In this document: piece after piece, positions 1 to 7,950 of the stretch
Numbering within the stretch: the first letter of the stretch is position 1
How the letters are laid out: each line of letters opens with the position of its first letter
Assembly (NCBI GenBank): GCA_016191335.1
Contig: JACPOW010000101.1
Location: 20,285-68,453 of the forward strand
Length of the DNA: 48,169 nt
Direction: 5' to 3'
DNA from: Elusimicrobiota bacterium
GTDB taxonomy: Bacteria; Elusimicrobiota; Elusimicrobia; UBA1565; UBA9628
Program-made: the position numbers and the translations under genes
Notes under the pieces: model-generated
Told to the model about the DNA's origin: nothing
What the model saw: only the letters and a program-made list of their open reading frames with translations
Database searches by the model: none

Positions 1-561
1 GTACATGGAGAACGCGAGAAAAGAGGCCGCGGCGTTGACTCCGGCCCAGGAAAGGAGGACCCGAAGCGGAGACGGCCCGGACGACAGGCAGGAGAGCGCG
101 GCGGTCATCGCGGCGTAGACCGTCAGCGAGCAGAACAGGAGGTTCGCGAGGGGCTCCAATGGGTCCATCGAGCCGAACGGGAACCAGACCTTCTGGGCGA
201 CCTCGAACCAGACAGAGAACGACCAGCGCAGCAGGAGGACGATCAGCGCCAGCACGAAGCCGCGGGCCAGGAACAGCGCCGGGGTCCACTTGCGGCCGCG
301 GAGCACCGACACGGCCAGCCAGGCGAACCGGGCGACCGCCCCGAGGAGCAGCACGGTGACGGCGGCGGTGAAGGCGCGCCGGGGCCCCGGGCGGGAAAGG
401 GCCTCGTGGGCGAGGGAGAACAGCGCCCAGCCCGCGCGCCGCGGGAGGATGAAGTCGAGCGAGGCGGGCAGGCGCGAGGCGCAGATCATCGCCGACAGCG
501 CCGCCCCCGCCCCGAGAGCGGGCGCCAGCGCGGCCCGGGCGTCAGTCCCCGTCTTGGTCAA
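1..561 (-). CDS. Partial multi-pass membrane protein, function unknown
   Basis: The minus strand stays open from about 561 to the left edge, so the C-terminus lies outside the window. The translation is rich in hydrophobic stretches (for example around 470-530, 300-360 and 1-60) separated by short Arg-rich loops, as in a polytopic inner-membrane protein. The most likely start is TTG at 559-561, which overlaps the end of the upstream M16 gene by 20 nt; no ATG lies near it. It is the fourth gene of the minus-strand run that starts at 4111, so it is probably co-transcribed with the peptidases. I recognise no family. The reading frame itself is well supported because it is open for 187 codons with consistent G/C third positions. 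Confidence 0.6.
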   Translation of the reverse strand, partial: MTKTGTDARAALAPALGAGAALSAMICASRLPASLDFILPRRAGWALFSLAHEALSRPGPRRAFTAAVTVLLLGAVARFAWLAVSVLRGRKWTPALFLARGFVLALIVLLLRWSFSVWFEVAQKVWFPFGSMDPLEPLANLLFCSLTVYAAMTAALSCLSSGPSPLRVLLSWAGVNAAASFLAFSMY

Positions 562-1944
562 CGGTGACGACCGGCTTCTTGGTGAATTTCGCCAGGGCCG
601 CGGCCGCCTTCGACGCGTCGCCGACGGCGACGATGGTCAGCTCGTCGGGGCGGATGAACACCTCGGCCGCGCGCTTGGCGCCGGCGCCGGTGACGGCCTG
701 AACCCGCTCGACGTAGGAGTCGTACCAGCCGTCGGGCAGGCGCCGCGCGCGGAGCTTGAGCACCGCGTCGGCGACGCCGTCCTGGGTCTCGAGCGAGCGC
801 GCGAACTTCCCGGCGAGATAATTCTTGGCCTGCTTGAGCTCCTCGGCCGTCGGCTCCTCCTTGCGGATGCGGTCAAGGTGTCCCAGGATCGCCGCGAGCG
901 CGGGCTCCGCCACCTCGGTGCGCACCGGCGTGCGGATCTTGAACAGGGAGCCCGTCAGGCGGTGCTCGAGGCGGCTGCTGATCCCGTAGGTGTAGCCCTT
1001 GGTCTCCCGGATGTCGCGCATGAGGCGCGAGGAGAACGACCCGCCGAGCACCTGGTTGGCGATCAGCAGGTCGAAGTAGGCGGGGTTGTCCTCGCGGACG
1101 GCGGGGTTTCCCAGGATGAAGGACACCTGGCTCGACTTCGGCCGGTCGAGCAGGTAGACGACGCGGTCGGCCTTCCCGCGCGGCACGGGCGGGGCGTCCG
1201 CGGCGGCCGGCCCGCCCTGCCAGGTCCCGAAATGCCTCACGGCCAGCGCCTCCAGTCGCGCCGGGACAGGTCGCCGACGAGGACCAGCAGCGCCCCGCTC
1301 GGCGTGAGCAGGCGCCTGTAGGCCGCGGCCACCCGCGCGCGGTCGAGCCGCTCGATCGAGGCGTCCGTCGGTGCGGTCACGGAGTAGGGATGCCCCGCGA
1401 ACATCTTCTTGTAGAACGCCACGCCCGCCAGGAAATCGCTCTCCGCGCGCGAGGCGGCGAGCTCCTCCTTCATGTTCGCCCTGCGCAGGGCGACCTCGGC
1501 CTCGGGGAACGAGGGCGAGCGCGCGACCTCGGCCAGCAAGGACGCCATCGCGTCGGCCTTGTCCGCGAGCGCGGAAGCATGCAGCACGATCATGTCGGGC
1601 TCGGCGCCGGCGGAGAGCGAGCCGCCGAACAGCTCGGCCGCCTCGGCGATCTCCTTCGACGACTTCTTCGCCGTCCCGTCGGTCAGCAGCTCGGCCAGCG
1701 CCTCCGCCAGGCCGGCGTCCTCCGCCGGGACCGCGGCCTCTCCGCCGGAGAACGCCAGGCGCGCGGTGACGAGCGGCACGCGCTTGTCTTCGACGAGCAC
1801 CACCGTCATGCCGTTGCGGAGCTTCCATTCCTGACGCGGCGGCAGCTTCACGGCGCGCATCGGCGCGACCTCGGGAGGCCGCGACATGTCGACGGGGGCG
1901 GCGGCGGCGAGCGCGGCCGCCAGCAGGACGAGGGACGCGGTCAT
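542..1944 (-). pseudogene. M16 family peptidase-like partner subunit, broken by a frameshift
   Basis: The first part (1944 down to about 1255) starts with a short signal peptide and reads as the N-terminal domain of an M16 (pitrilysin/processing-peptidase-like) protein. It hits a stop at 1237. The rest of the protein continues at high quality in another frame from about 1256 to 542, including the typical M16 GGSFSSRLMRDIRE and KGYTYG stretches. Adding one base at about 1253-1256 (GAC-TGG to GAC-CTG-GAG) rejoins the frames. The zinc motif HxxEH is absent: the equivalent stretch reads LAEALAELL. This is therefore the usual non-catalytic partner of the M16 gene upstream, whose stop it overlaps (ATGA at 1941-1944). 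It could be a real mutation or a sequencing error. A single 428-residue minus-strand frame over 542-1828 hides the break, but its N-terminal half is an out-of-frame shadow. Confidence 0.8.
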
Positions 1945-3290
1945 CTGGCCTCCCCGGCGGCGAGCTCGAACCAGGTCGCGGCCGCGGGCGACAGCCGCGC
2001 CGCGGCGGCGCGGCGGACCATCTCGGGCGTGACGGCCATGAAGCGCGACAGCTCGCGGTTGGCGGCCTCGGGGTCGCCGTCGAGCAGAGCGGCGTAGAGC
2101 AGGCGCTGAGCTCGGCCGAGGCTCGTCTCCTGCCCGCGCAGCCAGTCCGACCGGAACTTGGTCTTCACCCGCTCGAGCTCGGGGGCGCTCAGGCCCTCCT
2201 TCGCGACCCGGGCGACCTCCGCCGCGACGAGCGCCTTGAGCTCGGCCGCGGTCTTCTCGCGCTTGTGGATGACGAAGCCGCCGAAGGCCCCGGGCGCCTT
2301 GTACTCGTCGGCGTCCGAGATCGGGAAGCCGAGGCCCCCGTCGAGCGAGACCGCGGCCTGCGACTCCTTGACGAGCCTCTGGTACAGCCGCGCGCTCTTG
2401 CCCGAGAACAGCGCCTTGCCGAGCAGCAGCAGCGCGTAGTAGTCGTCCGTGCCGCGCTCCGGCCCGCCCTTCCAGGTGAAGCCGAGCGCCGGGAGCTTGG
2501 CGTGCTCGTCGGCGAGCTTGACCGTCCGCTCGCCGGCCGGGGCGGGCTCCGCCGTGTCGGCGGCCTTGGGGCGGGGCTTGGCCGGCATCGAGCCGAAATA
2601 GGACGAGACCAGGGCCCGCGTCGCGTCCAGGTCGATGTCGCCGACGATCGCGACGATGATGTTGTCGGGCGAGTAGTAGGCCTCGAAGAAGGCGCGGACG
2701 TCCTTGAGCGACGCGGCGTCGAGGTCGGCGAACGAGCCGATCGTCGGGTGCGAGTTCTGCCAGTTGGAGAAGGTGTGCGAGGCCATGTCCACGTAGAGCA
2801 TCGCGCCGTAGGGTTCGTTGTCCACGCGCATGCGCTTCTCTTCCTTCACCACCTCGATCTGGTTCTTCACCGACTCCGCCGCCACGTTCAGCGCGCCGAC
2901 GCGGTCGGCGTCGAGCCAGACGGCCACCGGCAGGGCGTTGGAGGGCACCTGCTCGTAGTAGAAGGTGAAGTCCTCGTGGGTGGACGCGTTGTTGTCGCCG
3001 CCGTAGGTCTCCAGCAGCTTGTCGAAGTCCCCGCGCGGCACGTGCTTGGAGCCCTCGAACATCAGGTGCTCGAAGAGGTGCGCGAAGCCGGACAGCCCGG
3101 GCGCCTCGTGGCGCCCGCCGACGTCGACGATCATCGTCATCGCCGCGACCGGCACCGAGGCGTCCCGGGACAGGACGACGCGCAGGCCGTTGGCCAAGGT
3201 GAAGCTCGAGAAGTCGATGCGGGGAGCGGCCGGCTCGGCGGCCCCCGCGGGGACGGCGGCGAGCAAAGACGCCAGCAGGAGCCCTCTCAT
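1941..3290 (-). CDS. Secreted M16 zinc metallopeptidase (catalytic subunit)
   Basis: This 449-residue protein has a signal peptide (about residues 1-18, ending AGAA) and an M16 peptidase body. The inverted zinc motif is HLFEH, with H71, E74 and H75; the downstream conserved acidic stretch KNQIEVVKEEKR is also present. Members of the family degrade peptides in the periplasm or outside the cell and commonly work with a second, inactive homologue, which here is the next gene. The ATG at 3288-3290 is preceded by a perfect GGAGG six bases upstream and lies 2 nt after the methyltransferase stop. A longer frame reaching 4085 is a shadow of the methyltransferase and was trimmed off. Function is clear at family level; the substrate is unknown. 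Confidence 0.92.
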   Translation of the reverse strand: MRGLLLASLLAAVPAGAAEPAAPRIDFSSFTLANGLRVVLSRDASVPVAAMTMIVDVGGRHEAPGLSGFAHLFEHLMFEGSKHVPRGDFDKLLETYGGDNNASTHEDFTFYYEQVPSNALPVAVWLDADRVGALNVAAESVKNQIEVVKEEKRMRVDNEPYGAMLYVDMASHTFSNWQNSHPTIGSFADLDAASLKDVRAFFEAYYSPDNIIVAIVGDIDLDATRALVSSYFGSMPAKPRPKAADTAEPAPAGERTVKLADEHAKLPALGFTWKGGPERGTDDYYALLLLGKALFSGKSARLYQRLVKESQAAVSLDGGLGFPISDADEYKAPGAFGGFVIHKREKTAAELKALVAAEVARVAKEGLSAPELERVKTKFRSDWLRGQETSLGRAQRLLYAALLDGDPEAANRELSRFMAVTPEMVRRAAAARLSPAAATWFELAAGEAR

Positions 3291-3292
3291 CG

Positions 3293-4111
3293 CTACCTCC
3301 GCCCCTTGATGCGGATCGCGGTCGGCGGCTCGTCCGGATCGGCCTTCTTCGCCGTCCGTTCCACCGGGCGCTCGGCGAGCACGACCAGGCGCGCGCTGTC
3401 CATGCCGTAGGCGGAGCCGTCGAAGCCGCCCCAGCTCTGCAGGTAGGTCAGGCCGGCGCGCTCGAGCTGGGCCTTGATCTCGGTGAGGGTATACACCCGC
3501 ACGCTGACGAACGAGGGGGTGCGCTTGCCGTCGGCGTCCACGATGACGCGGCGGTTGTCCAGGCGCCCGCGCTCGAAGTCGAAGCCGATCTGGTCGAGCA
3601 CGACCGAGCTCTTGCGCTCCTCGCCCTGCTCCCAGAAGTTCGGCTCGAAGTGGCGCATCAGCCACTCCTTGTTCAGCGTGTCGATCAGGAGGAGGCCGGC
3701 GGGCTTCAGCGCCTTGCGCGCCGCCTCGAGGCAGCGCAGGTCGTCGCGGTCGCTCGCCAGCTGCCCGAAGGCGCCGTCGAGGCTGACCACGGCGTCGATC
3801 TCGCTGCGGTAGGGGATCGCGCGCGTGTCGGCCTTCATGAAGTGGACGTTGAGCTTCTCCCCCTTGGCCGAGGCGCGCGCCACCGACAGGGCGCGCTCGT
3901 CGGGGTCCACGCCGAGGACGCGGTGCCCCCGGCGGGCGAGCTCGATCGTGCGCCGTCCCGAGCCGCAGCCGAGGTCGAGCACGCGCGAGCGCGGCTCGAG
4001 GCGCATGAAACGCTCGACGCCGTCGATCTGCGTCTTGATCTGGGAGTGGGGACGGCGGGGGTCGTCCTCGAGGTGCATCCGCCACCAGGACAGCGCCTCT
4101 TTCTTGCTCAC
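3293..4111 (-). CDS. Class I SAM-dependent methyltransferase
   Basis: The 272-residue protein carries the Rossmann motif I DLGCGSG (residues 46-52), followed by an acidic motif II (GVDPDE) and a motif with LDGAFGQL, so it binds S-adenosylmethionine. The fold resembles the methyltransferase type 11/25 group that acts on small molecules; the acceptor cannot be told. It starts with GTG at 4109-4111. A -10-like TAGAAT lies only six bases upstream, so the mRNA is probably leaderless. It is the first gene of a four-gene minus-strand run with the M16 peptidases. The C-terminal tail (about 25 residues, Lys/Arg/Pro-rich) is probably unstructured. Confidence 0.88.
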   Translation of the reverse strand: MSKKEALSWWRMHLEDDPRRPHSQIKTQIDGVERFMRLEPRSRVLDLGCGSGRRTIELARRGHRVLGVDPDERALSVARASAKGEKLNVHFMKADTRAIPYRSEIDAVVSLDGAFGQLASDRDDLRCLEAARKALKPAGLLLIDTLNKEWLMRHFEPNFWEQGEERKSSVVLDQIGFDFERGRLDNRRVIVDADGKRTPSFVSVRVYTLTEIKAQLERAGLTYLQSWGGFDGSAYGMDSARLVVLAERPVERTAKKADPDEPPTAIRIKGRR

Positions 4112-4117
4112 CCGCGG

Positions 4118-4123
4118 ATTCTA
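4118..4123 (-). promoter_or_regulatory. Predicted -10 element for the methyltransferase operon
   Basis: TAGAAT on the minus strand, six bases before the GTG start at 4111. No clear TTGACA-like -35 was found at 16-18 bases upstream. The spacing puts the transcription start at or next to the start codon. Confidence 0.5.
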
Positions 4124-4150
4124 TAAATTAAAGGGGTGCCCGATTTTTGA

Positions 4151-4156
4151 TACGAT
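4151..4156 (+). promoter_or_regulatory. Predicted extended -10 element for the carbon-nitrogen hydrolase
   Basis: TGa-TACGAT, with the hexamer at 4151-4156 and seven bases before the ATG at 4164. It lies back to back with the minus-strand -10 at 4118-4123 in a 52-base divergent intergenic region. Confidence 0.5.
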
Positions 4157-4163
4157 GGCCGCC

Positions 4164-4940
4164 ATGGAATTCAGGCTCGGCGTCGTCCAGAACTCCCCCA
4201 AGTTCCTCAAGGCGCCCCAGAACATCAAGGCGTGCTTCGAGCTGATGGACCGTCAGGAAGCGGACCTCTGGGTCCTCCCGGAGTTCTTCGCCTCCGGGTA
4301 CAACTTCAAGACCAGGAAAGAGGCCGCCAAGTGCGCCGAGACCGGGAGCGGCCCGCTGGTCTCCCTGCTGCGCGCCTACGCCGCGAGCCACGACTGCGCC
4401 GTCGTCGCGGGCTTCCCCGAGAAGGCGGGCTCCAAGCTGTACAACTCGGCGGTCCTGGCGCAGGGCGGCAAGAGCCGGACCTACCGCAAGACCCACCTCT
4501 TCGGGGGCGAGAAGAAGTTCTTCACGCCCGGCGACACCGGCTTCTGGACCGAGAAGGTCAAGGGCGTCTCGGTCGGCGTCATGGTCTGCTTCGACTGGTT
4601 CTTCCCCGAGGCCGCCCGGACCTTGGCCCTCAAAGGGGCGGAGATCATCGCCCACCCCTCGAACCTCGTCCTCCCCTGGGCCCCCGAAGGCATGAAGATC
4701 CGCTCCCTCGAGAACCGGGTCTTCTCCGCCACGGCCAACCGGGTCGGCGTCGAGCGCGGCCTGCGCTACATCGGCCAGTCCCAGATGGTCTCCCCGAACG
4801 GCACCTTGCTCGTCCGCCTCGGCCCCGACCAGCCCGCCGCCGCGGTCGTCACGATCGACGCCTGGACCGCCAAGAACAAGAAGGTCCACCCCGCCTGCGA
4901 CCTGTTCGCCGACCGCCGGCCCAAAATGTATGCCCGCTAA
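4164..4940 (+). CDS. Carbon-nitrogen hydrolase (nitrilase superfamily amidase)
   Basis: This 258-residue protein has the full nitrilase-superfamily Glu-Lys-Cys triad: E40 in LPEFFASGYN, K109 in YRKTHLFG and C142 in VCFDWFFPE. Such enzymes hydrolyse C-N bonds in amides, carbamoyl compounds or nitriles. The YRKTHLF/CFDWFFPE wording is closest to bacterial amidases of the carbamoylputrescine or omega-amidase type, but the substrate is not determined. Two in-frame ATGs exist (4155 and 4164). I chose 4164 because the -10-like TACGAT overlaps 4155 and sits seven bases before 4164. The stop overlaps the start of the thioesterase gene by 11 nt. Confidence 0.9.
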   Translation: MEFRLGVVQNSPKFLKAPQNIKACFELMDRQEADLWVLPEFFASGYNFKTRKEAAKCAETGSGPLVSLLRAYAASHDCAVVAGFPEKAGSKLYNSAVLAQGGKSRTYRKTHLFGGEKKFFTPGDTGFWTEKVKGVSVGVMVCFDWFFPEAARTLALKGAEIIAHPSNLVLPWAPEGMKIRSLENRVFSATANRVGVERGLRYIGQSQMVSPNGTLLVRLGPDQPAAAVVTIDAWTAKNKKVHPACDLFADRRPKMYAR

Positions 4941-5424
4941 GACCCCCAAGGTCGAGCGCCGCCTGGCCCCGCGCCCCTCGCGGGACTCCATCTCCGACGT
5001 CGCCGACCTGATGTTCCCCCCGGACGCCAACATGCACGGGACCGTCTTCGGCGGCAAGGTCCTGCAGATGGTGGACAAGGCCGCCTCGGTGTGCGCCATG
5101 CGCCACTCCCGCAAGCCCTGCGTGACCGTGGCCATGGAGCGCGTCGAGTTCCTCGTCCCCATCAAAGTCGGGACTTTCCTCATCGCCAAGGCCCAGGTCA
5201 ACTACACCGGCCGCACCTCCCTGGAGATCGGCGTCGAGGTCTACGCCGAGGACATGCCCGGCGGCACCCGCGTCCACACCAACTCCTGCCTCGTCACCAT
5301 GGTCGCCGTGGACGAGCAGGGCCGTCCCGCCTCCGTCCCCCCCCTGCTCGTGGAGACGCCGGACGAGAAAGAGCGCTGGGCCGCCGCCGAGGCCCGCCGC
5401 AAAGCCCGCCAAAGCTCGAAGTAA
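4930..5424 (+). CDS. Acyl-CoA thioesterase, hotdog fold (YciA/BACH-like)
   Basis: The 164-residue protein has the hotdog acyl-CoA hydrolase signature beginning at N34 (NMHGTVFGGKVLQMVDKAA). It is followed by the AMERVEFLVPIKVG strand and the YTGRTSLEIGVEV strand, the order seen in YciA and the cytosolic acyl-CoA hydrolases. It releases free acids from CoA thioesters in the cytoplasm. The first ~20 residues are basic and probably disordered, and the last 25 form a charged Ala/Arg-rich tail. The start overlaps the hydrolase gene by 11 nt, so the pair is probably translated from one mRNA. Confidence 0.88.
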   Translation: MPAKTPKVERRLAPRPSRDSISDVADLMFPPDANMHGTVFGGKVLQMVDKAASVCAMRHSRKPCVTVAMERVEFLVPIKVGTFLIAKAQVNYTGRTSLEIGVEVYAEDMPGGTRVHTNSCLVTMVAVDEQGRPASVPPLLVETPDEKERWAAAEARRKARQSSK

Positions 5425-5570
5425 GCCTCTTTTCGGCCTTTCCGCCCCCCTCCCCTCGCGTTTTCCGTCCATTAAGCGTCGTTTAGGCTCATTATGACGC
5501 CGCTTATAGGTCTTTTCTAGGCCCTATGGAGGGTGCCAAAATAACCCCCCGAATCAGTAACAAATGGTAC

Positions 5571-5598
5571 TTGACGGACGAAAGCCTCGTGGTATAAT
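5571..5598 (+). promoter_or_regulatory. Canonical sigma-70-type promoter of the cold-shock gene
   Basis: TTGACG at 5571-5576, a 16-base spacer and TATAAT at 5593-5598, with a TG just before the -10. This is the best full promoter in the window and shows that the host uses ordinary -35 and -10 elements. It predicts a 5' untranslated leader of about 70 bases, as usual for cold-shock genes. Confidence 0.8.
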
Positions 5599-5677
5599 TT
5601 TGTCAGTTCCCGTCGATTCGTCGACGAGAAGGCCCTGCCGAGGGGCCCGTAAAAGTCGCAATACGAGGTGTACAAGC

Positions 5678-5878
5678 ATGCAAGGCAAAGTGAAGTGGTT
5701 CAACGACCAGAAGGGCTTCGGGTTCATCACCCCCGACGACGGCTCCGCGGACGTGTTCGTGCATCACAGCGCGATCCAGTCCGACGGCTTCCGCTCCTTG
5801 AGCGAGAACCAGGCCGTCCAGTTCGATCTCCTTCAGACCGAGAAGGGCCCGAAGGCTGCCGGCGTCGTCAAGCTCTAA
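5678..5878 (+). CDS. cspA: Cold-shock domain protein (CspA family)
   Basis: The 66-residue protein is the single OB-fold cold-shock domain. RNP1 is KGFGFI (residues 12-17) and RNP2 is VFVHH (26-30). It binds single-stranded RNA and DNA and prevents RNA secondary structure. The ATG at 5678 is the conserved family start; an upstream extension of the frame to 5564 covers the promoter and was rejected. A weak Shine-Dalgarno site (GAGGTG near 5665) precedes it. The gene is monocistronic: a strong promoter lies upstream and a perfect terminator at 5903-5938. The long untranslated leader suggests post-transcriptional, temperature-linked control as in other csp genes; that last point is inference. 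Confidence 0.96.
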   Translation: MQGKVKWFNDQKGFGFITPDDGSADVFVHHSAIQSDGFRSLSENQAVQFDLLQTEKGPKAAGVVKL

Positions 5879-5902
5879 CTCAGAGCTAGCTCCGGGTATC
5901 AG

Positions 5903-5938
5903 GCGCCCCGGCCGCAAAGCGGCCGGGGCGCTCTCTTT
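5903..5938 (+). terminator. Rho-independent terminator after the cold-shock gene
   Basis: A perfect 13-base-pair GC stem (5903-5915 with 5919-5931), a three-base AAA loop and a T-rich tail TCTCTTT at 5932-5938, located 25 nt after the stop. Confidence 0.93.
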
Positions 5939-5965
5939 GGCGGGTGCGTTGCGACCCGAAAGGCC

Positions 5966-6193
5966 ATGAAACGCTTCCTGGACGACCTTTTGGCCCGCCA
6001 GCCGGTCCCCAGCCGCTCCAACGGCTACTTCCCGCTCAACGCCCAGCCCGCCTCCCTCCTCCGCTGCCGGGACGGCCGCAAGACGGCCGAGGAGCGCCGG
6101 CCCTCCCCCGCCAAGCGCCTGGCCGGCCGGCGGCGGCCCTTGATCCGGTTCCATCCTGTCCACCTAAGGGACCGAAATCACGGGACAAAATAG
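5966..6193 (+). CDS. Possible small basic protein, uncertain
   Basis: A 75-codon frame starting ATG with a GAAAGG purine stretch a few bases upstream. The product is very basic (Arg/Lys-rich second half) with no recognisable domain, signal peptide or membrane segment. It is the only plausible content of the 371-base gap between the cold-shock gene and rmuC. In GC-rich DNA a frame of this length can occur by chance. No promoter was recognised between the terminator and the ATG. Confidence 0.3.
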   Translation: MKRFLDDLLARQPVPSRSNGYFPLNAQPASLLRCRDGRKTAEERRPSPAKRLAGRRRPLIRFHPVHLRDRNHGTK

Positions 6194-6249
6194 TTCAGAC
6201 CGCTTCCGTCGTGGAAGACCGGTCAGCCGGGTTCTCGGGCTAGCGGGGG

Positions 6250-7362
6250 TCAGCCCAGGTCGGCGGGAAGCGTGGGCGTCTCGGGCTTTTCCTCGCCCTT
6301 GCGCACGCGGTCGATCTTCGCGACCGAGGCGTCGAGGCGCTTGAACGAGGTCTGCTCGATGTCGTGGTAGAGCTCGCCCACCTTCCCGACCTGCTCGCCG
6401 AGCTTCACGAACCGCGTCTTGAACGTCTCGTAGGTCGCGGAGAAGTGGGAGATGAGCTTGAGCACTTCCTGGGTGGCCTGCGCGAAGTGGAAGTTGTCGA
6501 ACGACTGGCGGATCACGCCGAGCACCGCGTAAAGGGTGAACGGCGAGCACAGCACGACTTTCTGCGCCAGCGCCTCGTCCACGAGCCCCGGGTAGTTCTC
6601 CTGGATGAAGCCGTACACCTGCTCGTTGGGGATGAACAGCAGGACGTAGTCGAGGGTGCTTTCCTCGACGCTGATGTAGCCGCGCCCCTGGAGCTCCTTG
6701 ATCCGGTTCTTGACGTCCCGCTCGAAGTCCTTCCTCAGCTTCGCGCGGTCCTCCTCGCTCGCGGCGTGGAGCATCTTCAGCCAGTTGTCGAGCGGGAACT
6801 TCACGTCCATGTTGAGCTTCTTGCCCTCGGGGAGCAGGAAGGTGAAATCGGGGCGGGTGGCCGCGGTGTCGAGCGCGCGGTTCTTGCGGTACTGGACCCC
6901 CTCCTGCAGCCCGGAGGCGCGCAGGATGTCGTCGGCCATGCGCTCCCCCCACTGGCCGCGGGCGCGGGAGTTGTCCATCAGGGCGCGCAGGCCCTCGGTC
7001 GAGGAGGCGAGCTTGGCGGTCTGCTCGGTCGCGTCCTTGAGGCCCTTCTCGAGCGAGCCGTACTTGGTGGCCCGGTCGGCCTCGAACTTGCGCACGAGCT
7101 CCTCGTAGTTCTTCAGGCGCTCGGACAGCTTGTCCACCGTGTTCTCGACGGCCGCCTTCTTCTCGTCGAGCTCGCTCTTCTGCTTGACCCGCTCGGTCTC
7201 GAGCCGCTGCGCGGCTAAATCGATATATGCGCGGAAGTCCTCGCGCATCTGGACGCGGCCGGCGTCCTCGTTCTTGCGGGCGGAGAAGAAGACGAGGTAG
7301 AAGATGACGCCCGAGACGGCGGCGCCGGCGATGACCGCCAGGAGGATGGTGAGCGCGTTCAT
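6250..7362 (-). CDS. rmuC: RmuC family DNA recombination protein
   Basis: The 370-residue protein has an N-terminal membrane anchor (about residues 3-27), a long coiled coil (about 45-140) and a RmuC nuclease-like core. The core contains RGQWGERM, the DFTFLLPEGK stretch, the DVKFPLDNW segment and the VLLFIPNE and LCSPFTLYAVL segments that define the family. RmuC limits inversions and rearrangements at short inverted repeats, which is notable given the many tiny hairpins elsewhere in this window. The ATG at 7360-7362 overlaps the stop of the upstream SRPBCC gene (ATGA), so the two are translationally coupled. Confidence 0.95.
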   Translation of the reverse strand: MNALTILLAVIAGAAVSGVIFYLVFFSARKNEDAGRVQMREDFRAYIDLAAQRLETERVKQKSELDEKKAAVENTVDKLSERLKNYEELVRKFEADRATKYGSLEKGLKDATEQTAKLASSTEGLRALMDNSRARGQWGERMADDILRASGLQEGVQYRKNRALDTAATRPDFTFLLPEGKKLNMDVKFPLDNWLKMLHAASEEDRAKLRKDFERDVKNRIKELQGRGYISVEESTLDYVLLFIPNEQVYGFIQENYPGLVDEALAQKVVLCSPFTLYAVLGVIRQSFDNFHFAQATQEVLKLISHFSATYETFKTRFVKLGEQVGKVGELYHDIEQTSFKRLDASVAKIDRVRKGEEKPETPTLPADLG

Positions 7363-7901
7363 CGCTTCGGCCTCGTCGTGAAGATCCGCACCGCCTCGAG
7401 GTCGAGGCACTCGAGCTTGCAGGTGCGGCCCTTCTCGAGATAGAGCTTGAGCTTGGCGAGGCCGTCTTCCCAGGCCCGCGCGTAGCGGTCGTAGAGCGCG
7501 TCGGCGCTCGCCGCCGAGGGGAAGCCGGACTGGAGCAAGGTCACCTCGCTTTTCCCGCCGCGGGCGGGCAGGATGAAGATCGAGGTGAGGGCCGGCACGC
7601 CTTTCTCGCCTCGGGCCGGCTTCCACAGCCAGGCGACCTTGCGCGCGGGCTCGAGGTCCACGAAAACGCCCTCCCGCTCCCCCAGACCGGGGCACCGGAC
7701 GCCGTCCTTGGCGCGGCGCGCCGGCCAGATCATGCGCAGACGGCCCGCGTTGCGCGCGTCGGTCTCGGCGCCGAGCACCCACCAGCGCGTCAGCTCGCGC
7801 GCCGACGTCAGGCTGCGGTAGACGAGCTCCGGCTTGGCGCGGATCGTCGCGGCGAGGCGGATGTCGCGGGTGGAAAGGCGGGTCTTCTCGGCGGACGGCA
7901 T
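7359..7901 (-). CDS. SRPBCC/START-like (AHSA1-type) ligand-binding protein
   Basis: The 180-residue protein shows the Activator-of-Hsp90-like (AHSA1/polyketide-cyclase superfamily) pattern: RDIRLAATIRAKPELVYRSL at the N-terminus, then ELTRWW, an acidic-aromatic middle (VFVDLEPARKVAWLW), and a C-terminal helix with YDRYARAWEDGLAKLKLYLE. Such proteins form a hydrophobic cavity that binds lipids or other small molecules; the ligand is unknown. The C-terminal 20 residues are an unusual extension. The start codon ATG at 7899-7901 lies six bases after a minus-strand TGC-TACACT, an extended -10, so the transcript is probably leaderless. It forms an operon with rmuC. Confidence 0.82.
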   Translation of the reverse strand: MPSAEKTRLSTRDIRLAATIRAKPELVYRSLTSARELTRWWVLGAETDARNAGRLRMIWPARRAKDGVRCPGLGEREGVFVDLEPARKVAWLWKPARGEKGVPALTSIFILPARGGKSEVTLLQSGFPSAASADALYDRYARAWEDGLAKLKLYLEKGRTCKLECLDLEAVRIFTTRPKR

Positions 7902-7907
7902 CGTTTC

Positions 7908-7913
7908 AGTGTA
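7908..7913 (-). promoter_or_regulatory. Predicted extended -10 element for the SRPBCC-rmuC operon
   Basis: TGC-TACACT on the minus strand, six bases before the ATG at 7901, consistent with leaderless initiation. Confidence 0.5.
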
Positions 7914-7950
7914 GCAGAGGGCCCGCGAACGGGCCAGGGGTCGAAGGGCG

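Noticed and set aside
1941..4085. A single 714-residue minus-strand protein
   Set aside because: Its N-terminal third is an out-of-frame reading of the methyltransferase gene. The M16 part starts at 3290 with its own GGAGG.
5425..5677. A riboswitch in the cold-shock leader region
   Set aside because: The 5' leader is long, as in all csp genes, but no known riboswitch core could be recognised by eye.
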